Shown: positions 34,626-43,244 of the stretch, one piece after another
Layout of the letters: each line of letters opens with the position of its first letter
How positions within the stretch are numbered: the stretch's first letter is position 1
From: HdN1 sp964473645
GTDB lineage: Bacteria; Pseudomonadota; Gammaproteobacteria; Pseudomonadales; Ketobacteraceae
Length of the DNA stretch: 64,000 bases
Reading direction: 5' to 3'
Assembly: GCA_964473645.1 (NCBI GenBank)
Contig: CAYYPW010000005.1
Span: forward strand, 1 to 64,000
The notes under the pieces: model-generated
What the model was told of the DNA's origin: nothing
Database searches by the model: none
What the model saw: only the letters and a program-made list of their open reading frames with translations
Program-made: the position numbers and the translations under genes

Positions 34626-35993
34626 ATGGGTACCATTGCCGCCTCCGATGCTTGTTTCAACGTCGCCTCCAGCGTCATCGCCAATACCTCGTCGTCACGA
34701 CATTTTCTGTTCTGCACACAGCCTATTATTGGGCACATCGAACCTGGATTGGTCATTGCCGATGCCTTGCGGGCGCGTGGGCATACCGTCGCCTGGTATA
34801 CCGGAACTTGCATGAAAGCCTATATTGAGCGGCGGGGTTTTCAAGTGTTTGTCATCGAAAGCGCATTTGACTACGACGGTGCTGACCCTAACCAGTATTT
34901 TCCTGATCGCAATGGCCTTACAGGGATTGCTGATCTCAAATTCCTTCTCAAACGCGTTTTTGCAGCCGCCATGCCAATGCAAGCCGACGATATTCGACGC
35001 ATTTTAAAGGTGTTTGCGGCCGATGTGCTGGTGGCTGATTTTGTAACGTTTGGCCCGCGTGTAGTCAGTGAACAGATCGGCATTCCGTGGGCCGCGTATG
35101 GGTTTTCGGCGTTGTCCTTGTCTAGCAAAGATACGGCGCCCTATGGGTTGGGCTTGGCGCCTTCCGCCAGTTGGCTGGGGCGGCTGCGAAACGGAGTTCT
35201 CAATGGTTTGATGCGCCGGGTACTGATGGCCGACGTTGTGAAATATCACGATAGCGTTCGGCAATCCATCAGGTTGCCCGCGCTTGGGCTGGGCCCCACA
35301 GATACGCCGCTGTCACCCTACCTGTATTTGCAGGGCAGTGTTCCCGAATTTGAATACCCGCGTAGCGATTTGCCTGCACAGGTACATTATGTAGGCGCAC
35401 TCACTCCACGCCCGCAAGCCAAAGCGTTTGTGCCCCCTGCGTGGTGGGCAGAGGTAACGTCTGGGGCTCGCCCCGTTGTGCTGGTGACGCAAGGCACAAT
35501 GGATAACAAGGATCTCGGCGAGCTGATCCGCCCGGCGCTAAAGGCGTTGGCAGACGAAAACATCTGGTTGGTGGTTACCACCGGGCGTGAAACCACGGCG
35601 GAGGAGGTCGGCCCGGTGCCAGCTAATGCCCGTGTTATCCCGTTTGTGCCATATCACGAGCTGTTGCCCCACGTGAGCTTGATGCTGTCCAATGGTGGCT
35701 ATAACGGGGTATTGATTGCCCTCAGTAATGGCGTCCCACTGGTAGTGTGCGGTTCACAAAGCGACAAACCAGAGATCTGCGCGCGCGTGGAGTGGTCTGG
35801 CGCAGGCATTTGGCTGCGCGGAAAGCAGGTGAAAGTGGCACAAATTCGTGAGGCGGTGCGCAAAGCGCTACAGGATGAGCGTTATAGGTCGAGAGCAAAA
35901 AAATATAAAACCTGGTTTGGTCAGCATCGGGGCGGGGAAACCAGTGCGCAATTGCTGGAGCAGTTGGCAGTAACGCATAAAGCGGTGGTTTAA
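34626..35993 (+). CDS. Family 1 glycosyltransferase (UGT/macrolide type)
   Basis: The 455-residue protein has a GT-B fold. The N-terminal acceptor half opens with FLFCTQPIIGHIEPGLVIADAL, where the early His is the likely catalytic base. The C-terminal donor half has ARVIPFVPYHELLPHVSLML and SNGGYNGVLIALSNGVPLVV, equivalent to the family signature for nucleotide-sugar binding. The usual DQ donor pair appears as SDKPE. The start at 34626 has AAGGA 8 nt upstream. The acceptor is unknown; glycolipid, sterol or natural product are all possible. It follows the ABC1 kinase gene on the same strand. Confidence 0.85.
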   Translation: MGTIAASDACFNVASSVIANTSSSRHFLFCTQPIIGHIEPGLVIADALRARGHTVAWYTGTCMKAYIERRGFQVFVIESAFDYDGADPNQYFPDRNGLTGIADLKFLLKRVFAAAMPMQADDIRRILKVFAADVLVADFVTFGPRVVSEQIGIPWAAYGFSALSLSSKDTAPYGLGLAPSASWLGRLRNGVLNGLMRRVLMADVVKYHDSVRQSIRLPALGLGPTDTPLSPYLYLQGSVPEFEYPRSDLPAQVHYVGALTPRPQAKAFVPPAWWAEVTSGARPVVLVTQGTMDNKDLGELIRPALKALADENIWLVVTTGRETTAEEVGPVPANARVIPFVPYHELLPHVSLMLSNGGYNGVLIALSNGVPLVVCGSQSDKPEICARVEWSGAGIWLRGKQVKVAQIREAVRKALQDERYRSRAKKYKTWFGQHRGGETSAQLLEQLAVTHKAVV

Positions 35994-36114
35994 AAGAGAC
36001 TAAACTCTTTGGAAGTGCAGACAATCGCATGCTGGAAGACATCGCAAACGATGTTGTTCAATACGCTTTGTACAATCGATAATTACATTCTCGGTTGAGT
36101 TGCTGTTTGAATAG

Positions 36115-36149
36115 CCTTGCAGGATTGCTTTTGTGCAATGCCTGCAAGG
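36115..36149. terminator. Hairpin between convergent genes
   Basis: CCTTGCAGG pairs with CCTGCAAGG and the inner ATTGC with GCAAT, around a short T-rich loop. It sits between the glycosyltransferase gene and the minus-strand lipoprotein gene. There is no clear T run after it, so it is terminator-like only. Confidence 0.5.
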
Positions 36150-36196
36150 GGTTGGTTTCACAGCAACAGCAATCAATGCCCGGCCAATAGCATTTG

Positions 36197-36724
36197 TTAT
36201 TGCAGTTGAATCTTCACGGCTTCTTCATCACATTTTTTGCCCATGGCATCGCAGGCTTTCAGCACCAGATAACCGTCTTTGGGAAGTGTATTGACGAAAC
36301 TGGTGACGTTAGTAGTAATGATATTACCGGGCAGACCGCACTCCATCTTGTTTTCATTCGTGAATTTGCAAGGATACTCAGCGCTGAACGATTGGCAGTC
36401 GGAGAGGGTAATGTTGCAGTTGCGAGAAAAAATACGGCGGTCAGTCGAATCATCTGAGATCGCATCTTCACTCAGGTACAGATTTACGTGATAAAGTTTT
36501 TCTGCACTCAAGTTCCAGCGAAAGAGGAATTCACCGTTGTTGATGCCGGCATTGATCTGGGTGACATCTCCGCTGGTGCCGGAGCCGGTGACAGAGAAAG
36601 AGTGAATGACCGTGTCGCTCTGCGAATTGGCTGCGGGTGCAGTGTCTTCACTGTTACCTCCGCCACCACAGGCAGAAAGACCCGAGACCAGTAAAGCCAA
36701 CGAAAGTTTTTTGAACAAATCCAT
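36197..36724 (-). CDS. Hypothetical lipoprotein
   Basis: This 175-residue protein has a short lipoprotein signal (SLALLVSGLSACGGGG, lipobox LSAC at residues 16-19), a glycine/acid linker and an extracytoplasmic domain with six cysteines, likely in disulfides, and a beta-rich look (FSVTGSGTSGDVTQINAGI...). No known family was recognised. AAGGA lies a few bases before the ATG. It may be anchored to the outer membrane (Gly at +2). It is on the same strand as the next lipoprotein gene, 270 nt away. Confidence 0.75.
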   Translation of the reverse strand: MDLFKKLSLALLVSGLSACGGGGNSEDTAPAANSQSDTVIHSFSVTGSGTSGDVTQINAGINNGEFLFRWNLSAEKLYHVNLYLSEDAISDDSTDRRIFSRNCNITLSDCQSFSAEYPCKFTNENKMECGLPGNIITTNVTSFVNTLPKDGYLVLKACDAMGKKCDEEAVKIQLQ

Positions 36725-36761
36725 TTAATCGTCCTTGAAATTAAGAGTACATACTGGGGTT

Positions 36762-36792
36762 GGCGTTGTATGAGCGTCGCCCATACAACGCC
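36762..36792. other. Inverted repeat upstream of lipoprotein gene
   Basis: A perfect 11-bp stem, GGCGTTGTATG with CATACAACGCC, encloses a 9-nt loop. It lies 38 nt upstream of the lipoprotein start at 36724 and could be an operator or a terminator of the upstream minus-strand gene. Confidence 0.5.
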
Positions 36793-36995
36793 ATGCATAA
36801 TAACGATGGCGTGTGTTGTGATCAACCAATGATCGTCACACATTGTGAGCGTTCACCCGTCGGTGCCGGGTGCGATTTTGGCAGCGAAAAACGTTTCTTT
36901 GTTTGATGATGGCCTATTTGGGCAACTGGGCCCGGCAATGGCAGTGGTGGTCATGCTCTGGCAATGGTTAGCTCGTAATTGCTAGCTGGTAATGA

Positions 36996-38048
36996 TCAAA
37001 GCGTCCACCCCTGCAAAGTACACCCCAACACTGTTGACCTATTCTGACGGTCCTTCACACGAAACTTTGCCTGCACCTCGTTTTCTGTCAGCGCATCAAG
37101 CGCCTGTGCAGTGGCTTTTGCGTGCCAGATTTCGCAGGTTCCTGCACAGCTATAGCCTGGGCATATAACACCAGTATCGGCATTAAACGCAATCTGCGAA
37201 GAATCTGGCGACCAGTGACCGTACGAACTGATGCCCGTATTAGTAAATTGTCTCAAATTACTACCATCGGTATTGGCGATCCACAAATCGGATTCGTTGA
37301 TGCCACCATCAACGGCTCTTACTATGCAACGCAGCAGGATGTGCGAGCCATCCGGGCTTACATCCACGTCTATTATTTCACGTTGATCGGGTGGTACCAC
37401 CGAACCTGTTGACGTTAATGCTCCCCCAACAACGCCGGTCTGAAGGGTGCCCGTGCTACTGACACGCAGATAGCGCCCGTCAGGTAGCCAATCGACAAAG
37501 GTGTCTTCCAGCGCGAAATCATCTAGCACCTGTTGCTGTGCTAAATCGTAGAAAACAGCATAGGCTGGTGCAATCGAGTCGTCGCCCCAAGTAGCGAGAA
37601 TAACGGACTTGCTCAGGGGCGATGGGCGCACATCCCGCAAATATCCTTCTACTGTCCTTGTATATAGCAGTGCACCATCAGCCAATGCATGCACCTTCAA
37701 CACGGTATTATCGGTATCTGAATCCGTGGTCGCATATTGGCTGCCATCGGGCCAAGGCCATGCTAACAGTTTAGGCGTTACTTGCACGGGTAGGGCCCCG
37801 GACAATGAAGCAATTTGCGCGCCTTCGCGATAATCGAGGGCATAATTATTGTGCCAAAGACGTCCAGTCACATCGCTTTGGGTATCATCCGTCGTGGCTG
37901 GCGGCCCACTATTGTCACCACCACCACCACCGCCGCCTCCACCACCGCAAGCACCAAGCCATAACGCTGTCGCGAGGATGGCGGCTGTGCGTATCCCTCG
38001 AATGAACACCATTTCATTTTGCATGGTTTTACAACGAACTGATTCCAT
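36996..38048 (-). CDS. Lipoprotein with TolB/WD40-like beta-propeller
   Basis: The 350-residue protein has a lipoprotein signal (AAILATALWLGAC) followed by an unbroken run of ten glycines. Propeller-blade repeats follow, seen in DVDVSPDGSHILLRC, DLWIANTDGSNLRQF and SSYGHWSPDSSQIAFN, the PD40/TolB pattern. The start at 38048 has GGAG 8 nt upstream, though the signal peptide begins some 15 residues later; ATG 38024 or 38012 are alternatives. The C terminus (VLGCTLQGWTL) is Cys-containing. Function unknown; TolB-like propellers are protein-binding modules. Confidence 0.8.
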   Translation of the reverse strand: MESVRCKTMQNEMVFIRGIRTAAILATALWLGACGGGGGGGGGGDNSGPPATTDDTQSDVTGRLWHNNYALDYREGAQIASLSGALPVQVTPKLLAWPWPDGSQYATTDSDTDNTVLKVHALADGALLYTRTVEGYLRDVRPSPLSKSVILATWGDDSIAPAYAVFYDLAQQQVLDDFALEDTFVDWLPDGRYLRVSSTGTLQTGVVGGALTSTGSVVPPDQREIIDVDVSPDGSHILLRCIVRAVDGGINESDLWIANTDGSNLRQFTNTGISSYGHWSPDSSQIAFNADTGVICPGYSCAGTCEIWHAKATAQALDALTENEVQAKFRVKDRQNRSTVLGCTLQGWTL

Positions 38049-38415
38049 TGCCGTCGCTCCATCATGAATACACTTGACTGGGGCGTTATTTTGTCACCAA
38101 TTCAAGAGGAGCGACAACAGGAACAATTATTGGACGGGTGCGCTTGAGAAATGAGCAATTACAGCCAAACGCTTTGTAATTCCCGCATTTACGAATGCCG
38201 AGGACGATGGCTGTAGCGGTATTTTGTTGCACAGATAACAAAATGGGCGGCATTATTCCCATTAATAGGAAGCCACCATTATAAACGGCGGCTGTTCGTT
38301 GGGAGGCTGGTTAGGGCGCTTCTAAATAATGTCAGCTTGAATTTACAAGCTCATCGATTATTCAAGAGGCGCCCTTAGACGTTTTTATCTCCGTATTACG
38401 ATACTTCGGAATGTC
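38049..38415. other. Intergenic region upstream of propeller lipoprotein gene
   Basis: No gene was seen in these 367 bases. The right part holds a MITE-like palindrome (38311-38378) immediately beyond the panC stop; the left part is the presumed promoter region of the lipoprotein gene. Confidence 0.55.
38311..38378. repeat. MITE-like palindrome downstream of panC
   Basis: The arms AGGGCGCTTCTAAATAAT (38313-38330) and ATTATTCAAGAGGCGCCCT (38357-38375) are imperfect inverted repeats. They surround an inner AGCTTG/CAAGCT hairpin, and the whole is bracketed by TTA on both sides. It resembles a short non-autonomous element or an insertion-sequence end pair; it might also act as the panC terminator. 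Confidence 0.55.
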
Positions 38416-39267
38416 TCAAGAAATGTCAAAGTCGATGTTGTCAATCAGACGTGCCTTACCCAATTTTGCCGCAGCGAGTATCACCAGCGACCGATCGACA
38501 GCGGTCGCCAATTGCAAATTGTCAGCACGGCAAATATTGAAGTAATCCGGCACAAAACCGCCGCCACTCAGGGTGGCCGTTGCATGCTCCGTTAATGCAG
38601 AAAAATCCTTGTTTCCAGACTTAATCGCATCACGCGTGTCGCGCAAGGTTTTATATAGCAGCGCCGCCTGTTCCTTTTCAGACGCCGATAAATACCCGTT
38701 GCGCGAACTCATCGCCAACCCGTTCGCTTCACGCACTGTTTCAACACCCACAATCTCAATATCAAAGCACAAGGCTTTCACCATGCGGCGTATGACGGCC
38801 AGTTGCTGAAAATCCTTTTTTCCGAACAGAGCTACGTGTGGTTTAACGATATTGAACAGCTTTGAAACTACCAGCCCCACGCCATCAAAATGACCAGGTC
38901 GGCTCGCACCGCAGTGACGAGTGGTAATGTCCGTCACTAATACCTTAACCCAGTCGTTATTCTGGTCCGGGTACATTTCGGCCACGCTGGGAGCGAACAA
39001 CACATCGCAACCTGCTGCCGACAAACGCTCCTGGTCGGCAGCCAGCGTGCGCGGATAGCTGTCAAAGTCTTCGCCAGCACCAAATTGCGTGGGGTTGACA
39101 AAGACACTCGACACCACGAAATCACTGTATTTGCGCGCTTCACGCACCAAGGTGGCATGACCTTCATGCAGGTTGCCCATGGTCGGCGCAAAACCAATAC
39201 GCTTGCCAGCTTTGACTTGTGCGGCAATAAGAGCACGTGTTTCTGCGATGGTATTGATAGTCTGCAT
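38416..39267 (-). CDS. panC: Pantothenate synthetase
   Basis: The 283-residue ligase condenses pantoate with beta-alanine using ATP to form pantothenate, the CoA precursor. Nucleotidyltransferase motifs FAPTMGNLHEGHATLV (HxGH) and AMSSRNGYLSASE (the KMSKS-equivalent) are visible, along with SVFVNPTQFGAGEDFDSYPRT. Its ATG overlaps the panB stop by one base (TAATG), implying translational coupling. A palindrome follows the stop. The panB-panC order downstream of pcnB-folK matches Pseudomonas. Confidence 0.96.
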   Translation of the reverse strand: MQTINTIAETRALIAAQVKAGKRIGFAPTMGNLHEGHATLVREARKYSDFVVSSVFVNPTQFGAGEDFDSYPRTLAADQERLSAAGCDVLFAPSVAEMYPDQNNDWVKVLVTDITTRHCGASRPGHFDGVGLVVSKLFNIVKPHVALFGKKDFQQLAVIRRMVKALCFDIEIVGVETVREANGLAMSSRNGYLSASEKEQAALLYKTLRDTRDAIKSGNKDFSALTEHATATLSGGGFVPDYFNICRADNLQLATAVDRSLVILAAAKLGKARLIDNIDFDIS

Positions 39268-40061
39268 TATTCGAATCCGTGTTCTGGTCCAGGAAAAGAA
39301 CTGTCTTTCACTGCTTTAACGTAAGCCTCGATGGCGCCGCGAATGCTACCGCCGCCATCGGGCATAAAATTACGCACAAATTTTGCTGTTTTGCCCGGAT
39401 TGAGCCCCAGCATGTCATGCATGACCAATACCTGGCCATCCGAACTGTTGCCAGCACCGATGCCAATGACCGGCACCGTTACCTTCGTCATTATTTCAGC
39501 CATTAATTCGCTGGGAATGCATTCAAACAAAAGAATGGCAGCACCGGCTGCTTCTGCAGCGATGGCATCTTCAATCAATTGCTGACGAGCTGCTGGATCG
39601 CGCCCCTGGACTTTATAGCCACCGAATTTATTCACGGATTGTGGGGTCAACCCCAGGTGAACGCAGACGGGAACGCCGCTATCGGCAAGCTTTTTTACCA
39701 ACGGGCAGAGCCACTGCCCCCCTTCGAGTTTGACCAGATGAGCGCCTGCTTGCATCAGTTTGCCTGAATTATCCAGGCCTTGCGCATCCGTCGCATAACT
39801 CATGAACGGCATATCCGCCATGATCAGCGCCCCTTGGTTGCCACGTTTAACGCAGGCCGTGTGGTAGGCCATCTGCTCCACCGTTACTGGCAGCGTCGAA
39901 TCGTGCCCTTGCAGCACCATGCCCAGCGAATCACCGACCAGAATCACCTCAACGCCGGCAGAACTCACCAAATGAGCAAACGTGGCATCGTAGGCCGTTA
40001 TACAGGTGAACTTTTGTCCCTGCGCTTTAATCTTGTTGAGCGTACTCAGTGTAACAGCCAT
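39267..40061 (-). CDS. panB: 3-methyl-2-oxobutanoate hydroxymethyltransferase
   Basis: The 264-residue enzyme adds a hydroxymethyl group from methylene-THF to ketoisovalerate to give ketopantoate. The family core is visible: ITAYDATFAHLVSSAGVEVILVGDSLGMVLQG near the N terminus, MADMPFMSY, and the metal-binding and catalytic VHLGLTPQSVNKFGGYKVQG. Its stop overlaps the panC start. The leader to folK is about 230 nt, so a separate promoter is possible. Confidence 0.96.
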   Translation of the reverse strand: MAVTLSTLNKIKAQGQKFTCITAYDATFAHLVSSAGVEVILVGDSLGMVLQGHDSTLPVTVEQMAYHTACVKRGNQGALIMADMPFMSYATDAQGLDNSGKLMQAGAHLVKLEGGQWLCPLVKKLADSGVPVCVHLGLTPQSVNKFGGYKVQGRDPAARQQLIEDAIAAEAAGAAILLFECIPSELMAEIMTKVTVPVIGIGAGNSSDGQVLVMHDMLGLNPGKTAKFVRNFMPDGGGSIRGAIEAYVKAVKDSSFPGPEHGFE

Positions 40062-40290
40062 GATGAATCTCCTTTGCAGCGAACAGGCAGTAAGAGGATA
40101 GCCATTGCATAGCGGAGTGACAGCGCTATAGGGAGATAGCGTAACAGGTCAACACAGCCATTCATAAGCGCCAAGACAGACAGAATGCTTCAAAATATAA
40201 AAGTCGGCTGCCGTGCAGCGGCGAGCGACGACTCTGCGTGCAGCCAATGGATGGGTGATAATGGGCGCTATGGACGGCATGTATTGAGAA

Positions 40291-40788
40291 TCAGCGTGCA
40301 GGTGCCTGCAGCAAAGGTGTTATCCCAGCCACACCGCATACCGCTAACAGGGTAGCGATGGCGCGGCCATCCGGCAGGATTAAATCGGGTGCCAGATCCC
40401 ATAGTGGTCGCAACACGAAGTTGCGATTTGCCATCTGGGGATGCGGCACGGTCAGGCGCTCGCTCTCGATCACGACATCATCGAACAGAAGCAGATCAAG
40501 ATCGAGGGTGCGGGCGGTCCAGCGCAAGGCTCCGCGAACGCGCCCATGTGATTGCTCAATGGCTTGCAATGCCTCCAGCAGCGCGATGGGGGGCAGCTTA
40601 GTGTTGAGCGCAGCCACTGCATTGACGTAATCGGGTTGTTCCCCGGGGCCGATGGCGAGAGAACGGTAAAATGGGGATGCAGTCACCTGGGTGATGCCTT
40701 CTGTGGAGGCCAAGGCCTTCAATGCAGACTGTAACTGCTGGGCCGGGTCTTGCAGATTGCTGCCCAGCCCGATAAAGGCGCGGGCCAT
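40291..40788 (-). CDS. folK: HPPK, 2-amino-4-hydroxy-6-hydroxymethyldihydropteridine pyrophosphokinase
   Basis: The 165-residue enzyme pyrophosphorylates the pterin precursor of folate. It starts ARAFIGLGSNLQDPAQQL, has the pterin-binding region GPGEQPDYVNAVAAL and the signature RWTARTLDLDLLLFDD with the metal-binding Asp pair, and the conserved PHPQMANRNFVLRPLWDLAP. It lies 30 nt downstream of pcnB in the same orientation, as in Pseudomonas. Confidence 0.95.
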   Translation of the reverse strand: MARAFIGLGSNLQDPAQQLQSALKALASTEGITQVTASPFYRSLAIGPGEQPDYVNAVAALNTKLPPIALLEALQAIEQSHGRVRGALRWTARTLDLDLLLFDDVVIESERLTVPHPQMANRNFVLRPLWDLAPDLILPDGRAIATLLAVCGVAGITPLLQAPAR

Positions 40789-40818
40789 CAGGACGCTATC
40801 TTCATTTGGATACCACCT

Positions 40819-42192
40819 TCAAGATGGCGCGGAGGGACGCGGCCCATAGCGACGCCCGCGGCGACGCCCTTTGCGCGGAGCTTGTCCGACGGGGGCGTCG
40901 AGTTGGCTGATCATCGTGCGACGCCCAACCTCGTCCATTTCCTGATAACGCGTCCACCAATCACCCAGGCCTGATTCGGTTTCGCCGGATTGTTCACGCA
41001 GCAATAGAAAATCATACGCAGCCCGAAAGCGGGGGTGTTCCAGGGTTTGGTCGGCGCGTTTGCCCTGGCGGCGAGGCAAGCGAACCTGTAGATCCCAGAT
41101 TTCCCGCATCGGGATCTGGAACCGTTTGGGAATGCTGACCTGTTGATTCTGAATGCCAATCACATTCTGGGCCGCTTGTTGAAAGGCTGGTACCGGGTGA
41201 ACGTCCTGCGCTTGCAGGCGTTCCCACTCTCGTTTGAGGGGAGCCCACAGTAATACCGCCAACAGAAAGGCAGGAGTTACCGGTTTGTCCTGTGCCAGGC
41301 GAATGTCGGTGTTATTCATGGCAATGACAATCATCTGGCGTTCGGCGTCTGACAAATCCTTCAGCAAGGGGAACAGATGCGATTCGAGCCCGAATTCCCC
41401 CAGCTTTTGCCAGACGGCGCTGGCGTAACCCGATAAAAACAGTTTTTGGATTTCTTCAAACAGGCGGGCGGCCGGCACGTGATCGAGTTGCGTGCCGAGA
41501 ATGCGAATGGGGGCCGCTAATGTTGCATCGATAGTGAAATCGAGTTTGGCGGCAAAGCGAACGGCACGAAGAATGCGCACGGGATCTTCGCGAAACCGGG
41601 TTTCCGGGTCGCCGATCAGCCGCAGCCGGCGCGACTGAATATCGTCAAAACCGCCGACATAATCAATGATGGCGCCATCTGACAATCGGTAAAACAGGGC
41701 ATTGGCGGTGAAATCGCGGCGAATGGCATCTTCCTGTACGGTGCCAAACACATTGTCACGCAGGATCAGCCCTTCATCGGATACCGATGCCTTGTGGCTT
41801 TGCTCTTCTTCGATTTCGATCTGGTGATGATGGCCACGGAAAGTCGCGACCTCGAGAATTTCGCGGCCAATGCGCACATGGGCCAGGCGAAAACGGCGCC
41901 CGATCAGGCGACAATTGCGAAACACCTGCTTGATCTGTTCGGGGGTGGCATTGGTCGCAATGTCGAAATCTTTCGGGTGCACGCCCAGCAAACCGTCGCG
42001 AATACTCCCACCGACCAGGTAGGCCTCATAGCCCGATTCAGCTAAGGTTTCGAGCACGCGGCGCGCGCCAAAGCTGACATCACTGGCCGGAAAACTGTGC
42101 TCGCTGGCAGGAATCACGCGGGGACCGGCAGGCGCAGCAGCGCTCCTGCTCGAAAACAGGTTTTTGATTTTATTGATGAGCCGTTTAGGCAT
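40819..42192 (-). CDS. pcnB: Poly(A) polymerase I
   Basis: The 457-residue nucleotidyltransferase adds 3' poly(A) tails that mark RNA for decay. Class II polymerase motifs are present: YLVGGSIRDGLLGVHPKDFD with the catalytic Asp pair, IGRRFRLAHVRIGREILEVATF, and RDFTANALFYRLSDGAIIDYVGG. The C terminus is basic (QAPRKGRRRGRRYGPRPS), typical of RNA-binding PAP I tails. The start at 42192 (MPKRLINKIKNLF) fits the family better than the open extension to 42243. Its upstream region carries the CrcZ-like RNA. Confidence 0.95.
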   Translation of the reverse strand: MPKRLINKIKNLFSSRSAAAPAGPRVIPASEHSFPASDVSFGARRVLETLAESGYEAYLVGGSIRDGLLGVHPKDFDIATNATPEQIKQVFRNCRLIGRRFRLAHVRIGREILEVATFRGHHHQIEIEEEQSHKASVSDEGLILRDNVFGTVQEDAIRRDFTANALFYRLSDGAIIDYVGGFDDIQSRRLRLIGDPETRFREDPVRILRAVRFAAKLDFTIDATLAAPIRILGTQLDHVPAARLFEEIQKLFLSGYASAVWQKLGEFGLESHLFPLLKDLSDAERQMIVIAMNNTDIRLAQDKPVTPAFLLAVLLWAPLKREWERLQAQDVHPVPAFQQAAQNVIGIQNQQVSIPKRFQIPMREIWDLQVRLPRRQGKRADQTLEHPRFRAAYDFLLLREQSGETESGLGDWWTRYQEMDEVGRRTMISQLDAPVGQAPRKGRRRGRRYGPRPSAPS

Positions 42193-42298
42193 GTGCAATC
42201 TGTAGCGCCAATTGAAGCGGTAACACGGTGAATTAGAAACCACGCAAAGCCGGTTTCTGGCCTCTTCTGAGTCTAGCGTAACTTATGAGAAACATTGG

Positions 42299-42426
42299 CA
42301 AATTTCGCGGGAAATACAGGCCAGTTGCAGATGAAAAGATCGCCAGAGCAGAAATTCGGCACCATATTAACACCACTGCTGGATCTATAGACAAATTTTG
42401 TGGAATTTCAGGCCAGTAGGTGGATG
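42299..42426. repeat. Pair of 35-bp imperfect direct repeats upstream of pcnB
   Basis: The segments 42299-42333 and 42392-42426 share CAAATTT.G.GG.A.T and CAGGCCAGT..G..GATG, with a start-to-start spacing of 93 bp. Both lie between the putative crcZ terminator and the pcnB start. Function unknown. Confidence 0.55.
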
Positions 42427-42489
42427 CGGGTAGCAAGGAAGGCTGAGGTGATCGGTAAGAAAGGGAGAGGGGGGGAATCTGAGAGCGGA

Positions 42490-43135
42490 AAGTAAAAAGG
42501 GAAGGTGTTAACCTTCCCTTGCGCTTAATTTTTCTACTTTTCTTATTCTTCTAGGGGCTTTTGAATTATTGTTGGGCTTTTTGTTACACGATTCTGTTAT
42601 TTTCAGGAACCGGGCCCGTAGGCCCGGTCCTATTATGTGCCGACTCTTTTTATTGTTTTTCAGCAGTTTTTATTGTTGTTGCGTTGTTTTTATTATGGTT
42701 AGGTCGCTGTTTTTCTTGTTATTTCAGTGTTGCTTCTTGTTTTTATAGTCGCTTACTTTGCTGTGCTGTTTTTGACCGGTATGGCAGTAGGCTGGAATCG
42801 GAAGCCGCTCGTTGTCGTTGTTCTATGCGGTTCCTGCCTTGCGGCGCCTGTTGTTACCACTATAAAGTCCGATCGGTTTGTTACCTTGCCGCGTTGTAAT
42901 TATTGTTGTGCGGTTTCGGGAACGTTTTTTGCTTTTCTTCTTGTTGTTTTCTTTTTTATTGTTCTTATCGAGCTATTTGTATTTTAAAAATTTTGTTTCG
43001 TGTTCTTATTGTTTTTGAGTGCTGTACTTTTTCAGTGCTGTTTTTTTAGTTCTTATTTTTGTTTTCTTGTTCTTCTTGCTGCTTTTTTTTCTTTTTATTT
43101 GTCCCGATCTTTTTGTTGTTGTTGTCTCGGTGACG
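42490..43135 (-). ncRNA. crcZ: CrcZ-like A-rich Hfq/Crc decoy RNA (predicted)
   Basis: Between cbrB and pcnB, exactly where Pseudomonas encodes CrcZ, about 645 nt of the minus strand are highly A-rich and U-poor in a mosaic of AACAACAA, AAGAAGAA and AATAAAAA runs. I count roughly fifteen separate clusters fitting AANAANAA, the catabolite-activity motif that binds Hfq with Crc. The 5' end is set by a sigma-54 promoter at 43146-43161 and the 3' end by a hairpin plus five U at 42494-42520. A GC-rich hairpin, ACCGGGCC/GGCCCGGT, is internal at 42609-42628. Opposite-strand open frames here (for example 42561-42899) are low-complexity Cys/Phe-rich artefacts. Known CrcZ is about 400 nt, so this would be a long version. 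Confidence 0.82.
42494..42520 (-). terminator. Intrinsic terminator of the CrcZ-like RNA
   Basis: On the minus strand AAGGGAAGGT-TAAC-ACCTTCCCTT forms a 10-bp perfect stem with a 4-nt loop, running into UUUUU. It is followed by the 5' region of pcnB. Confidence 0.85.
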
Positions 43136-43145
43136 CTAAACATAT

Positions 43146-43161
43146 AGCAGGTAGCGTGCCA
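43146..43161 (-). promoter_or_regulatory. Sigma-54 promoter of the CrcZ-like RNA
   Basis: On the minus strand TTGGCACGCTACCTGCT contains TGGCACG intact and CTGC in place of TTGC, with GG-N10-GC spacing. The predicted start is near 43135. Confidence 0.85.
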
Positions 43162-43244
43162 AAGTCGCCAAAAAACATAATATCGTTATAAATCAATGAG
43201 TTGGCAATGTTAAGTTGTGTAACTGGGGCCTGGAGTCAAGAATT

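Noticed and set aside
42233..42436. Minus-strand frame of 67 codons upstream of pcnB with internal similarity
   Set aside because: The internal similarity comes from the 35-bp DNA direct repeats; no ribosome site and no family resemblance.
42561..43191. Three plus-strand open frames rich in Phe, Cys and Leu
   Set aside because: Composition follows from the T-rich complement of the A-rich RNA region; no ribosome sites or domains.
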